Assembly: GCA_016630955.3 (NCBI GenBank)
Contig: CM049987.1
Coordinates: 1,178,001-1,242,000, forward strand
From: Didymella arachidicola
Taxonomy: Eukaryota; Ascomycota; Dothideomycetes; Pleosporales; Didymellaceae
Length of the DNA: 64,000 bases
Direction of reading: 5' to 3'
Shown: piece by piece, positions 42,547-54,290 of the stretch
Layout of the letters: every line of letters starts with the position of its first letter
Position numbering within the stretch: position 1 is the first letter of the stretch
The notes under the pieces: generated by a model
The model's database searches: none
The model's input: only the letters and a program-made list of their open reading frames with translations
What the model was told of the DNA's origin: nothing
Made by a program: the position numbers and the translations under genes

Positions 42547-44883
42547 ATGTCCGGGTACCCATCCCTCCCCAAGACCACATATATGTGTTACTGATTGTAG
42601 CTCAGGAACTATACGAAGCCTAGTGAACATCTAGAGTCCAAGGCTGCTCACCAAGATGGCTACAAAATCTTTCGAAACTGGCTGTGGGAAATTCTCTCCA
42701 TTGCTGCGGCTATAGGCCTCATTGTCGCAATCGCTGCCCTCCTTGCCACTCACCATGGAAAGCCAACGCCCAACTGGGGCGAGCGTATCAACTTCAACGC
42801 GCTCCTGGCTATCTTGTCTACTATCCTACGAGCCATGCTGGTCGTTGTCGTTTCTCAAATCATATCCCAGAGAAAGTGGGAATGGTTTGCCACGACCCGC
42901 GAACGAGCTCTTGTACACCTGCAACAGTTTGATTCCGGCAGCCGCGGAAGTATGGGAGCCCTCAGCCTTTTGCCCACAGTCGTGTTGAAGGATGCAGTCA
43001 CGTTCCTGGCCGCTCTCATTCTTTTCGCTTCTTTTCTTGTTGGGCCGGCTGTCCAACAGGCAAGCCGTACAGTGGACTGCATGATTGCTGTCCCAGGACT
43101 CAACGCCTCTTTGCCATTTGCGCATTACATTCCTCGGCGGAAGGGCTTCGTTGATCCATCAGCAGGTGGCCAGGAAGGCGTTCCTGCGTCAGATCTAACG
43201 GCGGCGATTCTCTCAGCTATCACCGTGCCGGACGGGCTCGAGAACCAGGTTCGCGGCTCGTGTTCGACTGGCAACTGTACCTTCTCACAGGGAGATCCCT
43301 ACGATAATCAAGATAATCCAACGATGGATAGCACCATCGTTTCCCATTCGACCATGGGAATGTGCAACATGTGCGCCGACCTGACGTCCCTCGTTTCACG
43401 CAATCGAACGGGTAGGAATGGGTATTGCGATACACTCACTCTTCCAAATAACTTCTCGATCATGCAATGCTCTGGCGGATCCGACAACGTTATGATCCAA
43501 CCTAGTGAGGATCTCTCCTGGATGGGAACCATCTTGTCGCCAGAATTGCGTGCCGGCTCACGATGGTCTTATGTCAACGCCACCTTCCTCACCATCGCAC
43601 AGGATGGCTCAATCACTGCTGCTATGTGCAGCTTGTATCCCTGTGTGCGCACCTACACGTCTACTATCATTGGCGGTGACGTTCGGGAGACTCAACTCAA
43701 TTCCACCGTCATGCAGATTGATATGGGATTAGCTGATACAGGCAGCTACTTCATTCCGGAAGTTCTTTCATATGGTGCATACAGCAATCGATATGGACGC
43801 TACGTCAGCATTCAATCGCCCTGCCAAGTTGACGGACAGATCTACGATCTATCGAAGAACATGTCCACCTACGAGAACGGAACGAAATTATCACTCTACG
43901 ATCTCACAGACTACGGCGGCTCTGATCCTTGGCCCCCCAAGCCCAGGAACATCACTGCTCCTGAATCATGCATCTACCGACAGCATCCACAATTTGCAAT
44001 GGCAGTCGCCAACGTATTCAATAATGAGATCTTCAACGGAACCTGCAGCTCATACAAAGGTCCAAACTGTCACAAAGCCCACGATGGGGCATACAAATGG
44101 GAGGGTTACACCGCAGACCTCGGGGTCAAAACAGTCCTTGAGACGCTTTACAGTGAAGGATACACAAGCTACCCGAACGTCACTAAATGGTTCGACAGGT
44201 TTGCAGACACCATGACTAACCGCTTTCGCTCGGACTACGGCACCGCTATATTCAACGACTCAAGGAGGGCTGACCTACCGCTGGACGAGAACCATGGTGT
44301 CGCATGGCAAAGCACAACCTGTGTCTCCATGCGCCGTGGCTGGCTACTGATACCCATCATCCTCACAGCCGTAACCTCGATTCTCGCCATTTGGACAATA
44401 ACGATAAACTGGCGTCAGCGCCACAGCCGACCCGTCTGGAAAGACAATATCCTGCCCCTGCTGTTCTACGGCCGAGACATGGTAGATGACAAGCTGGACA
44501 CACACTTGCACCGCAACAAAGAACTCACTGCACGGAACGATGCCGACGCAACGACAAGCAACGCATCTCTGCTGGAAACAAGGGAGATGGAGAAGATCAG
44601 TGCCGGCACGGCGATCAACACTCGCTGGCTTTACGGCGCAAAGCGAACCGTGGCAGACGATGACAGTGAAGCTCCTAGGTCGACCAGCCTGACAAAGCGT
44701 ATCTGGCGACCGCGTAAGCGCGAAGAGCACTCTAGCAACAGCCTACTCATGGAGCCATATGGAGCTGGTAGGACGCAGAGGGGTGGATCCGAAGGTGAGA
44801 TCAGCCTCGAAGCCGCGGAGCCGTATGAAGGCAGTCAAGGGAACATAGACGACACTGTCCGTAGTGATCGGCAAATGCGCTGA
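42547..44883 (+). CDS. DUF3176-type fungal membrane protein
   Basis: Exon 1 is only 8 bp (42547-42554) and exon 2 is 42606-44883, together 761 residues. The 51-bp intron (GTACCC donor, CTGAT branch, CTCAG acceptor) is needed because exon 2's frame has no ATG before the first membrane segment; splicing gives MSGNYTKPSEHLESKAAHQD. Membrane segments: SIAAAIGLIVAIAALLA, LLAILSTILRAMLVVVV, FLAALILFASFLVGPAV, then a long extracellular domain with paired cysteines and several N-x-S/T sites, and a last segment WLLIPIILTAVTSILAIW before a cytoplasmic tail. This order matches the DUF3176 (PF11374) family of filamentous fungi. Function is unknown. Confidence 0.82.
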
Positions 44884-45009
44884 TATTGCAAGCACATCAT
44901 ACCCGTCATATCCCTAACTTTATGAATACGCTCAGCAAGCCATATTATGGTATCAATGCCACAAACGGTCCTTTCCAACGCCATGTACTCCAGAGATACT
45001 TTTATACCC

Positions 45010-46588
45010 CTATGCCTTGGGCTTCTTGCTCGCCACGGACGCGGTGTCCATATCTTCCCAGTCGTCATCCTCATCTTCCACAACGACCCTCTTACGTTTG
45101 CTGTTCGCCCCTTTCGCTTTTGTCTCTCCCCTCTCCCATCGATTCCTCTTCTCGATTCCCTCTAGCCTCTCTTCGAACTCCTCCTGCTGGTTGTCTACGG
45201 CGGCCTCCAGCTTGTCGACTTTCTCGGTAACTTCCATCTGGTCCAGGGAATCTGCGTTTTGCATGTAGATGCGGTGCTTGAGCGCCAGACGCCAGAAATA
45301 GTATTTGCGATCATTCTCGTTGCTGCTCTTAGCCTTGCGGGTGATGCGTGCGCGGTTGCGGTGGTTTGGTGGGATCGTGGAAAGTGCGTGCAATTCGACC
45401 ATGCGGTAAAACTGACGCTTTACTATCTTCGTCTCGTGACGTAGGTTCTCGAGATCTACGCCATTGCCAAGGATCTGGTCACGGGGGATGGGAGAGTCTT
45501 TGCGTAAAGCTTCGGCGGGGAGCGTCGACGCGACAGAGAGTGAGAAAAAGGATGGCAGCGAGCGCAGATAGGCGAGATCGCAGTAGTCACGCATAGCATC
45601 AAAGTCTTCGCTGGGATCTTCGACGGGGATTTCGTAGATGAAAGGTTTGCTGATAAGATCCGAGAAGATCAGATTGTAGAGTCGAGAGCCGAGGGACTGG
45701 TTTTGATAGGGCGGGAGGATCAAGAACTGCGATATCCGTTCTCGTGATGATGTCTCAAGTCTGTTGTACTTCCCATTGAGCTGGAATGTGTTGGGATCCT
45801 GCGTCATGCGTGGTGGTGTGTACTTGTCGGCCGTGTCGTTCGAGTCTTCTGGTGGTGGGCTTGGTAGCATCTTGGTGAAGCGCGCAATCTTCAAGGTAGG
45901 AAAGATCCACGTCCTGTAAGAGGTGGCGAAGCCAGCCAGAACGTATGGCGTGGTAGGGATGCTGTCGTCCTGCCTTTCGTACAGGAAGTATAGTGTCCAG
46001 CGATCCATCGTCTCCTCGTCGTCCAAGCCATTTACTGTTGCGCCATCGATGAAGAGCAAAACCAGTATCCTCAGATTGAGCCATATTTTCCTTGCCGCTG
46101 GATCCAACATAGGTGCCTTCCAAATCTCGTAGTGCTTCTTGTGCACATCAAAGCTCTGCTTGAGCTCGCCCGGTGGCTTCCAGTCTTTCGAAGTCGCCGC
46201 ATCACGCTCTTTCTTGCTCTCGTTCACTTCCTCAGGTAAATACTGCTTGAATAACTCCGGTGACAGGTCCACTTGCGCCTGGTCAAGATCTGGTGACAGC
46301 TTCTTGAGGTCGAGTTGCGCATCGAACGAGATCTTGAGCTTGGGCTTGAGGTCATTTGTACGGAAGTCGAGGTCGATCTTGGGGTTTTTGTAGCCAACAA
46401 TTGACTCGTTCTCGTCAATAAGTGTGTGGGTAAAGCTTGGGTTGAAGGTTTCGCCAATGCGCTCGTCGCCGGTCATGCCTGGGCGGTAGAGGCTGATATC
46501 GAAACACTCATTGGAGCTCGTTACCCCTGTCTCCAATCAGCGCATATTATATGAGGTAGTAAAAGTACTCACATTCGTCCAGATCCAT
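45010..46588 (-). CDS. HAT1: HAT1, type B histone acetyltransferase catalytic subunit
   Basis: Exons 46588-46573 (16 bp) and 46526-45010 give 510 residues. The 46-bp intron yields MDLDEWVTSSNECFDISLYR, the standard Hat1 start. The Hat1 N-terminal domain covers about residues 15-185. The GNAT core follows, with the acetyl-CoA block FLILPPYQNQSLGSRLYNLI and the conserved VEDPSEDFDAMRDYCDLAYL. The usual Q-x-x-G-x-G signature reads QNQSLG here, with Ser in place of the first Gly. The C-terminal part is helical and ends in a Lys/Arg/acidic tail (SKKPKA). Hat1 acetylates newly made H4 at K5 and K12 before chromatin assembly. It is head-to-head with the ZIP gene. Confidence 0.93.
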
Positions 46589-46928
46589 GGTTGTATGAGT
46601 ACGAATGTGTCGTGGTGGAGCTGTCAGATTTGCAGGCGCGTCGCGAGAGCGGGAAGTGGACGAGACGCGCCTGGCTCCGCTAGCGTGACTGCCATCCCAG
46701 CCCTACAGGAAAGCGCTAGTGACGCAGCCCCTGCATAGAGACAGGACATTTGTGGAGGATCGTGTTAGATCAACATACACCGACTCTGGAATCCACAACA
46801 CCTCGCTACTTTAGTACCGAGGCATGGACAGCGCTGAGCGACGTACATTGTTATCTTCTTTTCTTGCATATCCGGCGTATTCTTCCTTCTTCAGCGACTT
46901 CAGCGGATAACCGCACACGACACGCAGC
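46589..46928. promoter_or_regulatory. HAT1-ZIP shared divergent promoter
   Basis: 340 bp between start codons of two divergent genes. Nothing repeated or gene-like seen inside. Confidence 0.5.
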
Positions 46929-48398
46929 ATGTGGGACGGTCTCTTCATGCTGTTCACTCTGAGCACGATAATGGCAATTGCGTAGGCATCTCACCCCAGC
47001 ATGCAGCACCTCTCTACAAGTCAGCAGCTAACAGTGCCAGCTCGTTCGTTGCCGGCATCCTTCCCCTCTCCTTTACCCTCTCGCCGCGCCAGCTGCGCAT
47101 CATCACACTCCTCGGCACCGGCGTGCTCGTAGGGACCTCGCTCATTGTCATCATCCCAGAGGGCATTGAGACCATGTACAGCGCCGGCAAGACCCGCTCG
47201 CATGTATCGAGAAGCGTCATCAATACGATCCCCAACATCCACAAACTGCAAACTGGCATCAACCATCCCTCAGAATTTGGCCTTGGCGCTAGGGAGGTGG
47301 TCGACACGAATTTTGTGAGGATCGGTGCTGTGAAAGCACCCAATGGTGATGCTCTGAAGCAAAGAGCCCCGGTCGAGCTTAGATCCAGGAGAACGCAGGA
47401 GCTAAAAGAGAAGGTCACGGAGAACGGAGCCTACAAACACAAGGTCGAAGAGGAGGAGCCCCATATGGCGCAAAAGGGCGGCGATGACGACTCCACCGAA
47501 GGCCACAAGGAAGGCCACACGCGTGTGCACGCCCCTGAAGAGGATGAGAACAACCACAAGCATGTCGACGAGATGCAGGGCCCCAGCCCACACGCCTACA
47601 TTGGAGTTGCACTTATTCTGGGTTACATCCTGATGTTCCTGGTTGATCACCTTCCAGAGGCACTTTCTTCGTCGCAGCAGCAGTACCAGCCCATGCACAT
47701 CTCGCTGTCAAACCTACACCGCGGACCGCATAACTCGTCCAGTCTTAGTCTGAACGGGCTGACAACACCTGGATCTCCACCAATGTTGACCCCCACACCC
47801 ATGGCTCCACCCAAGAAGAAGGGATCTGCGACCACGATAGGGTTGGTGGTGCACGCGTGCGCTGATGGTATCGCGCTCGGTGCTTCGACAGCTGCTCCTG
47901 CTGGTTCCCTATCCTTCATCGTTTTTCTTGCCATCATGCTTCACAAAGCGCCTGCTGCCTTTGGATTAACATCGGTGCTGCTGAAGCAAGGCCACTCTAA
48001 GCGCACCGCACGGACTCACCTCGCCTTCTTCAGCTTGGCCGCCCCCGCAGGAGCCTTCGTGACTTGGGCCATGGTTCATGCGCTCGGACGCGGCACGCTT
48101 GGTGGAGACGAGGGCCTCACTTGGTCGACTGGCTGGGTCCTCTGTTTCTCTGGCGGCACATTCTTGTGAGTCTACTCAGCCTGACACTGTTTTCGTATCG
48201 TCTAACACTCCCAGGTACGTTGCTATGCACTCTATGATCGAGGCAACCAACCCACAAGAAGAGCCCGTGATCAATGGCTACCTCGATGCACCTCCTGGAA
48301 AGCAAGGCATGTCCAAGATTGACATCATCATCGTCGTCTTTGGCATGTTGTTGCCACTCGTCACTCAAATTGGGCACGCTCATGCGCATGCTCATTGA
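46929..48398 (+). CDS. ZIP-family metal transporter (SLC39A9/ATX2-like)
   Basis: Exons 46929-46981, 47041-48165 and 48215-48398 give 453 residues; introns of 59 and 49 bp. Splicing builds MWDGLFMLFTLSTIMAIASF, closely matching the MWDGLF start of SLC39A9. Eight membrane segments are expected: TM2 includes LLGTGVLVGTSLIVIIPEG, and the ZIP signature HACADGIALGAS lies in TM4 with HKAPAAFGLTSV in TM5 (the His, Asp and His/Pro metal-binding residues are present). A long soluble loop carries a His/Asp/Glu-rich stretch (EDENNHKHVDEMQ), a usual metal-sensing loop. The C-terminus ends HAHAHAH. By family it moves Zn or Mn into the cytosol from the secretory pathway; the exact ion cannot be read from the sequence. 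Confidence 0.9.
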
Positions 48399-49039
48399 GG
48401 AAATTGATATAGCATGGCGTTCGGTATCTGCGACCTACCCGGCCAGTTTTGAGGACAAGATTTGCTGTTTGGGCATTCCCTTCAATGATACCAGAGCCTT
48501 TTGTTGTAGGATAGCAATGTATTCGTAGCGATCACCGATGATTCCCGTTGAACATGCTGATTGGGCCAGGCAAGGCAGGAAAGCATCTGACTCGAGCAGC
48601 ACCTTGAATCGAATCATCAGTGCACGACCCGTCAGCACAATATCAAACACTACTCGCTTGTTCGAGGAAGGGATTCACCTCGACAAGACGATCGGCGTAT
48701 CACACCTCGCTCCACCACATCAAAGGCAAGCTCAGAAAAGGACAGTCAAGGTACGCACCCGCAACAACCACGCGTCGACAAATGAAAACCACTCAACATG
48801 ACACCGTATGTCGACAAAATTGACCTCAAGGCGCAAGAAACGCGGCCCTCTCGCTCGGCGGAGTCGAGGACGAGGCAAGTATCCCTCAGACCGCTGCTCT
48901 GGCGTCCATGCTTAGCCATCCTTTCAACAAGGGCGCTCCCGCCTCAAGCGGCTCGACTCAGGCTAGCAGGCGTACGCCGCAACCGTGCAGACTCATTAAT
49001 TATATATCCTACATAATGCTCTTCCACTGAAAAGGTCCG
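48399..49039. other. Intergenic
   Basis: Tail of ZIP and promoter of the CMD gene. Several short ATG frames, none recognisable. Confidence 0.45.
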
Positions 49040-49144
49040 ATGTTACTCACCCTTACCTACCCTTACCTGAGTCTCTGCGTTTGCGCTTGTGCGTTCGTCT
49101 TCGTCATCCACACATTTCAAACCACGACATTAGACCTCTCCAGT

Positions 49145-50023
49145 ATGGATCTCCTGCCCTCAGTCCAATCCACTACGCCCTCACCTGCGAGTAATCTTAA
49201 CCCAATGGACACCACCTGTGGTGCTGTACCCGTGGACCATGTTCCCCTCTCTCCACCAGCCTCGCCAATCTTCGCAGCGCCCAAATTCCCCCTCCGTGAT
49301 GCTAAAGTCAACAACTACAAGAAGCCCACCAAGACACCGCGTTTCCCCCGCCACCCTTGTCCAACCGCAAACTACAACCTTTCTCTTCTCAGTGCAGAGC
49401 ATCAAGCCCAGCGCCTCTTCGGTCAATCCTTCAGCCTACGCAACCCCATCACCGGCGAGCTCCTGGGTCCCTTCGCCGTCCTCAGCTATACAGACGGCTG
49501 GATCCCCCGCTATTGCAACTACATCCACTCCATCGTGAGTTCTTCGCTCTTCACCCTGCGTGAGCGCGAACTCATCATCCTCGCTGTCGCAAGCGTCACT
49601 AGAGCTGAGTACGTCATATACGCACACCGCCGCATCGCTATCAGCGTCGGATTGAAGGATGAAACCATCGAGGCCTCGCTAAGCCGCTACGGCTGGATGG
49701 ACATGGTCGACCTCTCGCCGCGCGAGAAGAATGTGTATCGCATTGCGTCTGAGATGGCGGGGAATTGGGGCCGGGTGAGCGATGACACGTGGGCGGCTGT
49801 TGTGGTCAAGGACAAGCCGAAGGCCAAGGGCCAGGAAGGGTGGCTGGAGCGCGAGTTTGTGAATGTGGAGAAGGTGGTTGAAGATGCTTGTGAAGAGAGG
49901 TTGCAACGGGGGGAGGTGGCTATGTTGGCGCAGGTGTTGGCGAGTACAATGTTTGTTAGTGTGCTGGTGAACTGTGCGGATTTGGACATTGGATCGCAGG
50001 AGGAGGTTGCGGGACAGCCCTGA
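49145..50023 (+). CDS. AhpD/carboxymuconolactone decarboxylase-like protein
   Basis: 292 residues from MDLLPS at 49145. A start at 49040 would add 35 hydrophobic residues (MLLTLTYPYLSLCVCACAFV) that look like translated leader, although a membrane anchor is not excluded. The first 90 residues are low complexity. From about residue 95 comes a CMD/AhpD-type helical domain (PNPITGELLGPFAVLSYTDG region; YCNYIHSIVSSSLFTLRERE; ELIILAVASVTRAEYVIYAH) with the conserved Glu near the start of the last helix. The paired AhpD cysteines (CxxC) are absent, so this is a decarboxylase-type or uncharacterised member. Intronless. Function unknown. Confidence 0.7.
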   Translation: MDLLPSVQSTTPSPASNLNPMDTTCGAVPVDHVPLSPPASPIFAAPKFPLRDAKVNNYKKPTKTPRFPRHPCPTANYNLSLLSAEHQAQRLFGQSFSLRNPITGELLGPFAVLSYTDGWIPRYCNYIHSIVSSSLFTLRERELIILAVASVTRAEYVIYAHRRIAISVGLKDETIEASLSRYGWMDMVDLSPREKNVYRIASEMAGNWGRVSDDTWAAVVVKDKPKAKGQEGWLEREFVNVEKVVEDACEERLQRGEVAMLAQVLASTMFVSVLVNCADLDIGSQEEVAGQP

Positions 50024-50386
50024 TGGAGGTTCAAGTGAGGTTTTTTGTTTCTTTCTATCTTGAGAGGTGTTAAGCGTGAGATGCGTTGTTGGCTACTTCT
50101 GTTGTCTATTTTCGGTTTGCTCAGTTTGATTTGAGCATAGGCTGGGTAAAATTCAATGACCTTACAGTAGTATTCAACGCTTTACCTTCGCTAGTATCAG
50201 TGTATCACACAGCTCGAGTAGTACATTACATGATCATACGATGCTTCTTATGATTTACCTTTTAAAGCTTGACGCTCTGATCCTTCTACTCCTCCGCCGG
50301 GCCGAGTGATCCTTCAGGATCGAGTCTGGATTGCGTGATCTACCAGGTTTAGGACATGCAATGCTCTTGCAGTGCAGTCAGATGCC
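50024..50386. other. Intergenic, convergent 3' ends
   Basis: Between the CMD gene and the short-chain dehydrogenase. No feature seen. Confidence 0.5.
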
Positions 50387-51385
50387 CTAATCCAGGAACG
50401 GCTTGACGAGCTCGATCGACTTTTCCCACAGCAACCCCTCCTTCTCCTGATCATAAGCATATGGAAGATATCCCAGATCCCACTCCTCAAACCCTTCTTT
50501 CTGTACCGGTTTCGCAATCTGACAGTTCTCGAGATACTTCCCGCCCTTGCCATCCAAATCTTTCGCGACAGCCGCCCACACAGTCGTAGCCGCGCCCTGT
50601 TCCACAGACTTCACGACCTTGCCTATATCAGGATTCTGGTCCCACGCCGCAAGCATCTCGTCGGGTACGTGCTTGGTCAAGCCCGTCATGATGAGGCCAG
50701 GATGCACCGACCATGCATGCACGCCTTTGCTTCCGTAGCGCCATTCGAGCTCAGAGGCTGTGTACAGATTGGCAGTTTTACTCTGCCCGTATGCAACCCA
50801 GGGATGGTACTCGCCTTCGTAGCTGAGGTTGGCAAAATTGATGCCTCCGTGTCGATGAGCGGACGAGGACAAAATGACGATGCGCGAATTGAAGGAGACG
50901 GTGGTGGATTTTTATAGAGTTGGGAGTAGGAGCTGAATGAGCAGAAAGTGTGCGAGATGGTTCGTGCCAAATTGAAGTTCGAAGCCGTCGGCCGTTCGGC
51001 CCTCGGGGTTTGCCATGATGCCGGCGTTGACGATCAGAATGTTCAAAGTACTGCTGGATGCAAGGAATGCAGCGGCGCATGACCGAACGCTGGCGAGAGA
51101 GTTGAGATCCAGCTCGAAGAGGTGGATTTTGGGGCTGTCCAAGATGCTGCCGAGCGCTGACCTGGCTTTGTTCAGGTCTCGTGCGGTGAGGTGGAGGGTT
51201 GCGCCTGTGTCAGCTAGGGCTCTAGCGGTCTCGATACCAATTCCAGAGGAGCAGCCAGTGATCAAGATCGTCTTGTCGGACCATTTGCCCTGGAGCTCAT
51301 TGTCGGCGACAATTTGGGCAGCTGTGGGACGAGTATCACCCGGACCTCCTAGTGACTGGTGGACAGCTTCATACTTGGTAGTCAT
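50387..51385 (-). pseudogene. Short-chain dehydrogenase interrupted by in-frame TAA
   Basis: The reading frame runs from MTTKYEAVHQSLGGPGDTRP (ATG at 51385) to 50387, about 331 codons, in one piece except for a TAA at 50912-50914. The upper part has the Rossmann motif TGCSSGIG near residue 43 and NAGIM near 128; the catalytic Ser (ILSSSAHR) and YGQSK (the YxxxK pair) lie after the stop. At the stop the family normally has a leucine (LLLPTL-L-KSS), so TTA to TAA would explain it. No splice donor or acceptor is placed to remove it. Translation as it stands gives 157 residues without the active site. It may be a pseudogene, a strain-specific null or a base error. It lies 747 bp from another broken gene. 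Confidence 0.75.
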
Positions 51386-52132
51386 TATGAAAAGATATGT
51401 CAATGAGTAAAGATGCGGGAAGAGTGGATGGAGATCTGACACAACAGAAAGACTATGACTTTATAGGAAACAACTGAATACATGCGGACGAAACTGTCCG
51501 CCGACCTTGCCTATATGCTTACCACGGGGCGAAACTAGGTCGACGAAGGTATGAATCATGGTTGTCGCCGCCATGCGGCCGAAATAGGTGCTCTTGTACC
51601 AAGACAGTCATTCCAAAGTAAGACTTGTCGGAATCCCTAATAGACCTGTCGGAGTATTTCAACATGCTCATGAACGACAACCACCTCTTGCGCTTCGCGG
51701 CATTATTGAAAGCTCAAATCCATCGCTGTCCAGGACGTACCACTGAAAAAGATCTTGGTTCACGTTCCAACTTTTGCGCTCAGCATGACCGGCTGGACAA
51801 CAACGCAAGGCGAGCATGCCACATGCAGTGAGTCGATCTAAGCTCGATACAGTGATCATATTCGCCAAGAGTTCAAGCGGACATTGCGGTCTTAATCGAT
51901 GTTATCATGAGAAGGAGGGATTGGACGTCTTAGTTTGTGGAGGCGTGGGTGAATTGCTGACGGATCTACCGAGATCACAATGTGGGGCTGGCTTGGCGAA
52001 TTGACTTTCCTTATTAGGCCACCACCCCGATATCAAACCAGGTTAAGTCTATGCGATCTTTTTGTGTCCTCTCGACTCCTTCTCCCTGAGATGGTAGCAA
52101 AGACAGTGTAGCGTGGCATACGGTACCGTGTC
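51386..52132. other. Intergenic between two broken genes
   Basis: 747 bp with short overlapping frames. The stretch forms the divergent region between the dehydrogenase and the Zn2Cys6 factor. Nothing else seen. Confidence 0.45.
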
Positions 52133-53791
52133 ATGCGGGCGAAACGTCGTAATGTTTGTCAGCAGTGCCAGTCAAGGAAGCTCGGTGTAAGTCGCAATCA
52201 TTTGATGACCACGACGATCAGAGAGCTAATAGATCCTCTAGTGTGATGGCAAGACGCCAGCGTGCGGACAATGTGCCCTGAGACGACTACCCTGTGGTGG
52301 ATATCCACGGAATTTTGTCTTTTTGTCTCCGCCATCCAACAATGCGTGGAAGCTTGCAAGTTCTGAGGAGTATAAACCTGCATCATCGTGGCACACGAAG
52401 TCGACACTGCAGCCACCCATCACTGTTGTTAAGGTACCAAGTGAAATCATCACAGTACCGGTACTGCTGAACGATTCTGGTCTCTTGGATGATGTACATT
52501 TCATCGTGGAACACTACACTCCCACACACAGCGACGTGACTGCGGAGTTCAACCCGTGGCACAATCAGATATGTGGGGCCTGGGTAGAAGCACTACTTTT
52601 ACTCTTTACCAAAGGCCAAATTCCGAATTTCCTTGCTTCATCCGTCACTGCGTTCGCAGCAGCTCTTCGACATCATTGTGTCGGAAGCAACGCAGTCCCA
52701 CCTCAAATGCTCTAACTGTATGGCATATCTCTTGACCTACTAGCGTGCGCTCTCAAGAATGCCAGGGGTGTTCTGCAAGTCGAACACTGTGCTGCGATCA
52801 TGTGTCTGGCGGTGACCGAGGTACGTGGGTTCTTGCAGCTCATCCGTAGGCATTGAGCATCACAAACTAACGAATGTGACAAAGACTGTATTTCCGACAT
52901 CGAGATTCAGTTGGATGGAGCACGCCGCCGCCGTTGGACACTTCATTGAGCGACTCGGTCCCAATGCATTCACCACTGGCATTCTGCACAAGCTATTCGT
53001 CGGCTTCAGACCATTACTGGTAGGTCTACCGAAATTTGTACACCTAACACATATGACTGACAAATCTTCGTTTCTATAGCTTAAGAGCGCTATATTCCAT
53101 AGACGCTGATCGTTCCTCGCAACGGCAGAATGGACCGAGCAGCCTTTCCAAGGACAATCCATATCTCCGGCACAATCACTCTTCAACCAAGCCGTCCGCT
53201 TACCGATTTTACTCGAACGTTTTGACGATATGATACGTTCTCCATGCCCGTCAGCTCGGTTGAAGTTCCGTACCGATCTCGAAGCGTTTCTACAGAGTCT
53301 CGAAGATTGGGAGGAGGCTGAACAGAAACAGTCACCATCGCCGCTATACTGGAAGAAGCCTGATAAAAGGTCACTTCTCCACTTCTGACATTGACGCTCT
53401 CTGGTTCAAGGACCTAATGACGGCGTCGAGTCTGACTTTCTGCTGGGCTTTCAAGATCATCATGCTGGATCACCTTTACCTGTTGCGAGAATCAGCGGAT
53501 ACTGTGAGCCCGTCTCAACGCCCTCATCATGATGCATGGGCAAACGACTCCTCCGGTCGTGAGGAGGTCATTACGCTGGCAGAGATGATATGTAATAGCA
53601 TGCCATACTTCATGCGTCCGGAAGCGAAGCTCTGGGGACATGCGTCGGCTTTCTTCACTTTCTCCACAAGTGTCCAAACATTCAAGGAAAACGAAGCCTG
53701 CCAACCACAGCTTCTACGATGTCAGCATATTTTCACTCGTCTCAATGAGATGAAGGTCCACTTCCCAGGGATACAGGAGCTGCTTTTGTGA
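52133..53791 (+). pseudogene. Decayed Zn2Cys6 fungal transcription factor
   Basis: Starts MRAKRRNVCQQCQSRKLG with a complete zinc cluster spanning a 55-bp intron (52187-52241): C-x2-C-x6-C-x6-C-x2-C-x6-C (CDGKTPACGQCALRRLPC). Splicing is in frame, so the DNA-binding domain is intact. Downstream the frame is open except for TAA at 52713-52715 (expected residue fits Gln, CAA to TAA) and TGA at 53107-53109 (fits Arg, CGA to TGA); two more introns are plausible at 52821-52884 and 53020-53079. Near 53375 the frame shifts, after which TSDIDALWFKDLMTASSLTF carries on to 53791. The middle has the fungal_trans_2-like WMEHAAAVGHFIERLGPNAF block. The combination of two stops and a frameshift marks a pseudogene. 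A short DNA-binding fragment could still be made. Confidence 0.8.
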
Positions 53792-54290
53792 GCATCCGTG
53801 TGAGCACCCATGTGTGCCTCCGCCAGTCCAGTGCCTTGGAGAAGTCGATCAGCAACAGCAAGGGCATCAAGCTTGCCAGTTGGTTAGTAAGATTCAGGAA
53901 GAGACGCTGCTTTCACCAAGATGCATTGAAGACAGTTCTGAGGTCGTTCATCAGCCAATGTGGCATGTAGATCATGTTCATATATTTCATAATTGCTCAA
54001 AGCTTGTTGCAAAGAAGACAAGCTTTTCCATGTTTCCACCATGATGCTGCGCCTGACAGACTCCGTAATCACTTTTCCGGACCGATTATCTCGAACGAAG
54101 TAGGTAAAGCTGATGGCCTAAATATCAGGCAAAGTGTAGATATTGATGGACCAGGAACTCGAAAACAAATCGAAGCGAAGCAAACGCTAAGCCATGTCAT
54201 CTAAGTCATGACTCGTGTATCAGGGGTCGTGAAGGAGTCCATTGAGCGTTGCTGACGGTGTCTGATGTGGCCTTGAGCAACTGGGGGCAC
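53792..54290. other. Intergenic
   Basis: 3' flank of the transcription factor pseudogene and of the RRM gene. An ATG-less frame at 53788-53970 resembles nothing. Confidence 0.45.

Noticed and set aside
50870..50930. An intron that removes the TAA in the dehydrogenase
   Set aside because: The stretch has no GT donor just upstream and no AG acceptor just downstream that would keep the frame.
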